Source: CAZFIO01 sp964519585 (lineage in GTDB: Bacteria; Bacillota; Clostridia; Tissierellales; Tissierellaceae). From it: a stretch of 6,359 bases of DNA. Location: NCBI GenBank assembly GCA_964519585.1, contig CAZFIO010000114.1, positions 1 through 6,359 of the forward strand. Direction: 5' to 3'. Below, one piece after another: positions 6,098 through 6,359 of the stretch (position 1 is its first letter; each line of letters opens with the position of its first letter). The notes below the pieces were generated by a model that had not been told where the DNA came from, ran no database searches, and was given only the letters and a program-made list of their open reading frames with translations. The position numbers were made by a program, and so were the translations under genes.

Positions 6098-6359
6098 ATG
6101 CAAAATTTGACCTATAATGAATTGAAAAAGTTTGAAGCGAAAATAGATAAGAAGTTATTTTCATATATTAATTCTGATGAAAATATATTGTTTTCCTTGG
6201 ATAATCTAGAGTTAAATCACCCATATTTCTTGGAGGATGAAAATAAAATTGCCTTCAATATGTGGCTGTCTACTGATTATCTTATAGAGGATGAGACCAC
6301 TATTATTGATAAGTTTTTGAATAATAAGAGCTTGAGTGACGGCAAAGACAACACTTGCA
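6098..6359 (+). CDS. Unrecognised protein, N-terminal part (runs off right edge)
   Basis: This open frame gives 87 codons with no stop before the edge. The start ATG 6098-6100 has GGAGG five bases upstream; an in-frame ATG at 6086 overlaps that ribosome binding site and is unlikely. The visible sequence is acidic and soluble-looking, with no signal peptide or membrane segment. Its notable stretch is FNMWLSTDYLIEDETTIIDK (residues 53-72). That spacing (aromatic-x-x-W...DY...T-hydrophobic-hydrophobic-D-x-F) faintly recalls a segment in clostridial proteins that carry a C-terminal SEC-C zinc motif, but this is recollection and the diagnostic part is outside the window. It is not DnaA by its N-terminus. 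Good promoter, ribosome binding site and codon use argue for a real gene transcribed divergently from hpf. Confidence 0.75.
   Translation, partial: MQNLTYNELKKFEAKIDKKLFSYINSDENILFSLDNLELNHPYFLEDENKIAFNMWLSTDYLIEDETTIIDKFLNNKSLSDGKDNTC

Overview
The window comes from a low-GC, Gram-positive-type chromosome, most likely a member of the Clostridia or Tissierellia. Three things suggest this. The DNA is A+T-rich with heavy use of AGG (Arg), ATA and TTA codons. Ribosome binding sites are strong and purine-rich. The gene order hpf, secA, prfB is the one known from Bacillus subtilis and other Firmicutes. I cannot name the genus from sequence alone.

Layout, right to left, because most genes are on the minus strand: a long-form ribosome hibernation factor (hpf, 5264-5797) ends at an intrinsic terminator (5183-5214). 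The preprotein translocase ATPase secA (2384-5107) follows with its own near-consensus sigma-A-type promoter (5144-5172). Next is peptide chain release factor 2 (prfB, 1050-2160), whose reading frame is split by the classical autoregulatory +1 frameshift at a TGA codon. Last is the first half of the RNA-binding accessory protein gene tex, which runs off the left edge (1-1010). secA, prfB and tex are probably one transcription unit, since I see no convincing terminator between them. On the plus strand, divergent from hpf, an unrecognised gene starts at 6098 behind a good promoter and runs off the right edge.

The genes share a theme of protein synthesis and export: HPF stores idle ribosomes as dimers, SecA drives export of finished proteins, RF2 ends translation at UGA/UAA, and Tex acts on RNA/transcription.

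The least ordinary parts are non-coding. (1) The secA-prfB gap holds a roughly 205-bp element made of degenerate 11-bp tandem units arranged as two inverted arms around a GC-rich hairpin core. Its outer edge contains the last codon and stop of secA. (2) A shorter array with the same 11-bp period lies directly after the hpf stop codon. (3) The 300-bp divergent gap between hpf and the plus-strand gene holds five same-orientation DnaA-box-like 9-mers (two perfect) within 74 bp, flanked by very A+T-rich DNA. This is either a DnaA-binding regulatory cluster or an origin-like site. No CRISPR array, tRNA, rRNA, transposase gene or phage gene is visible.
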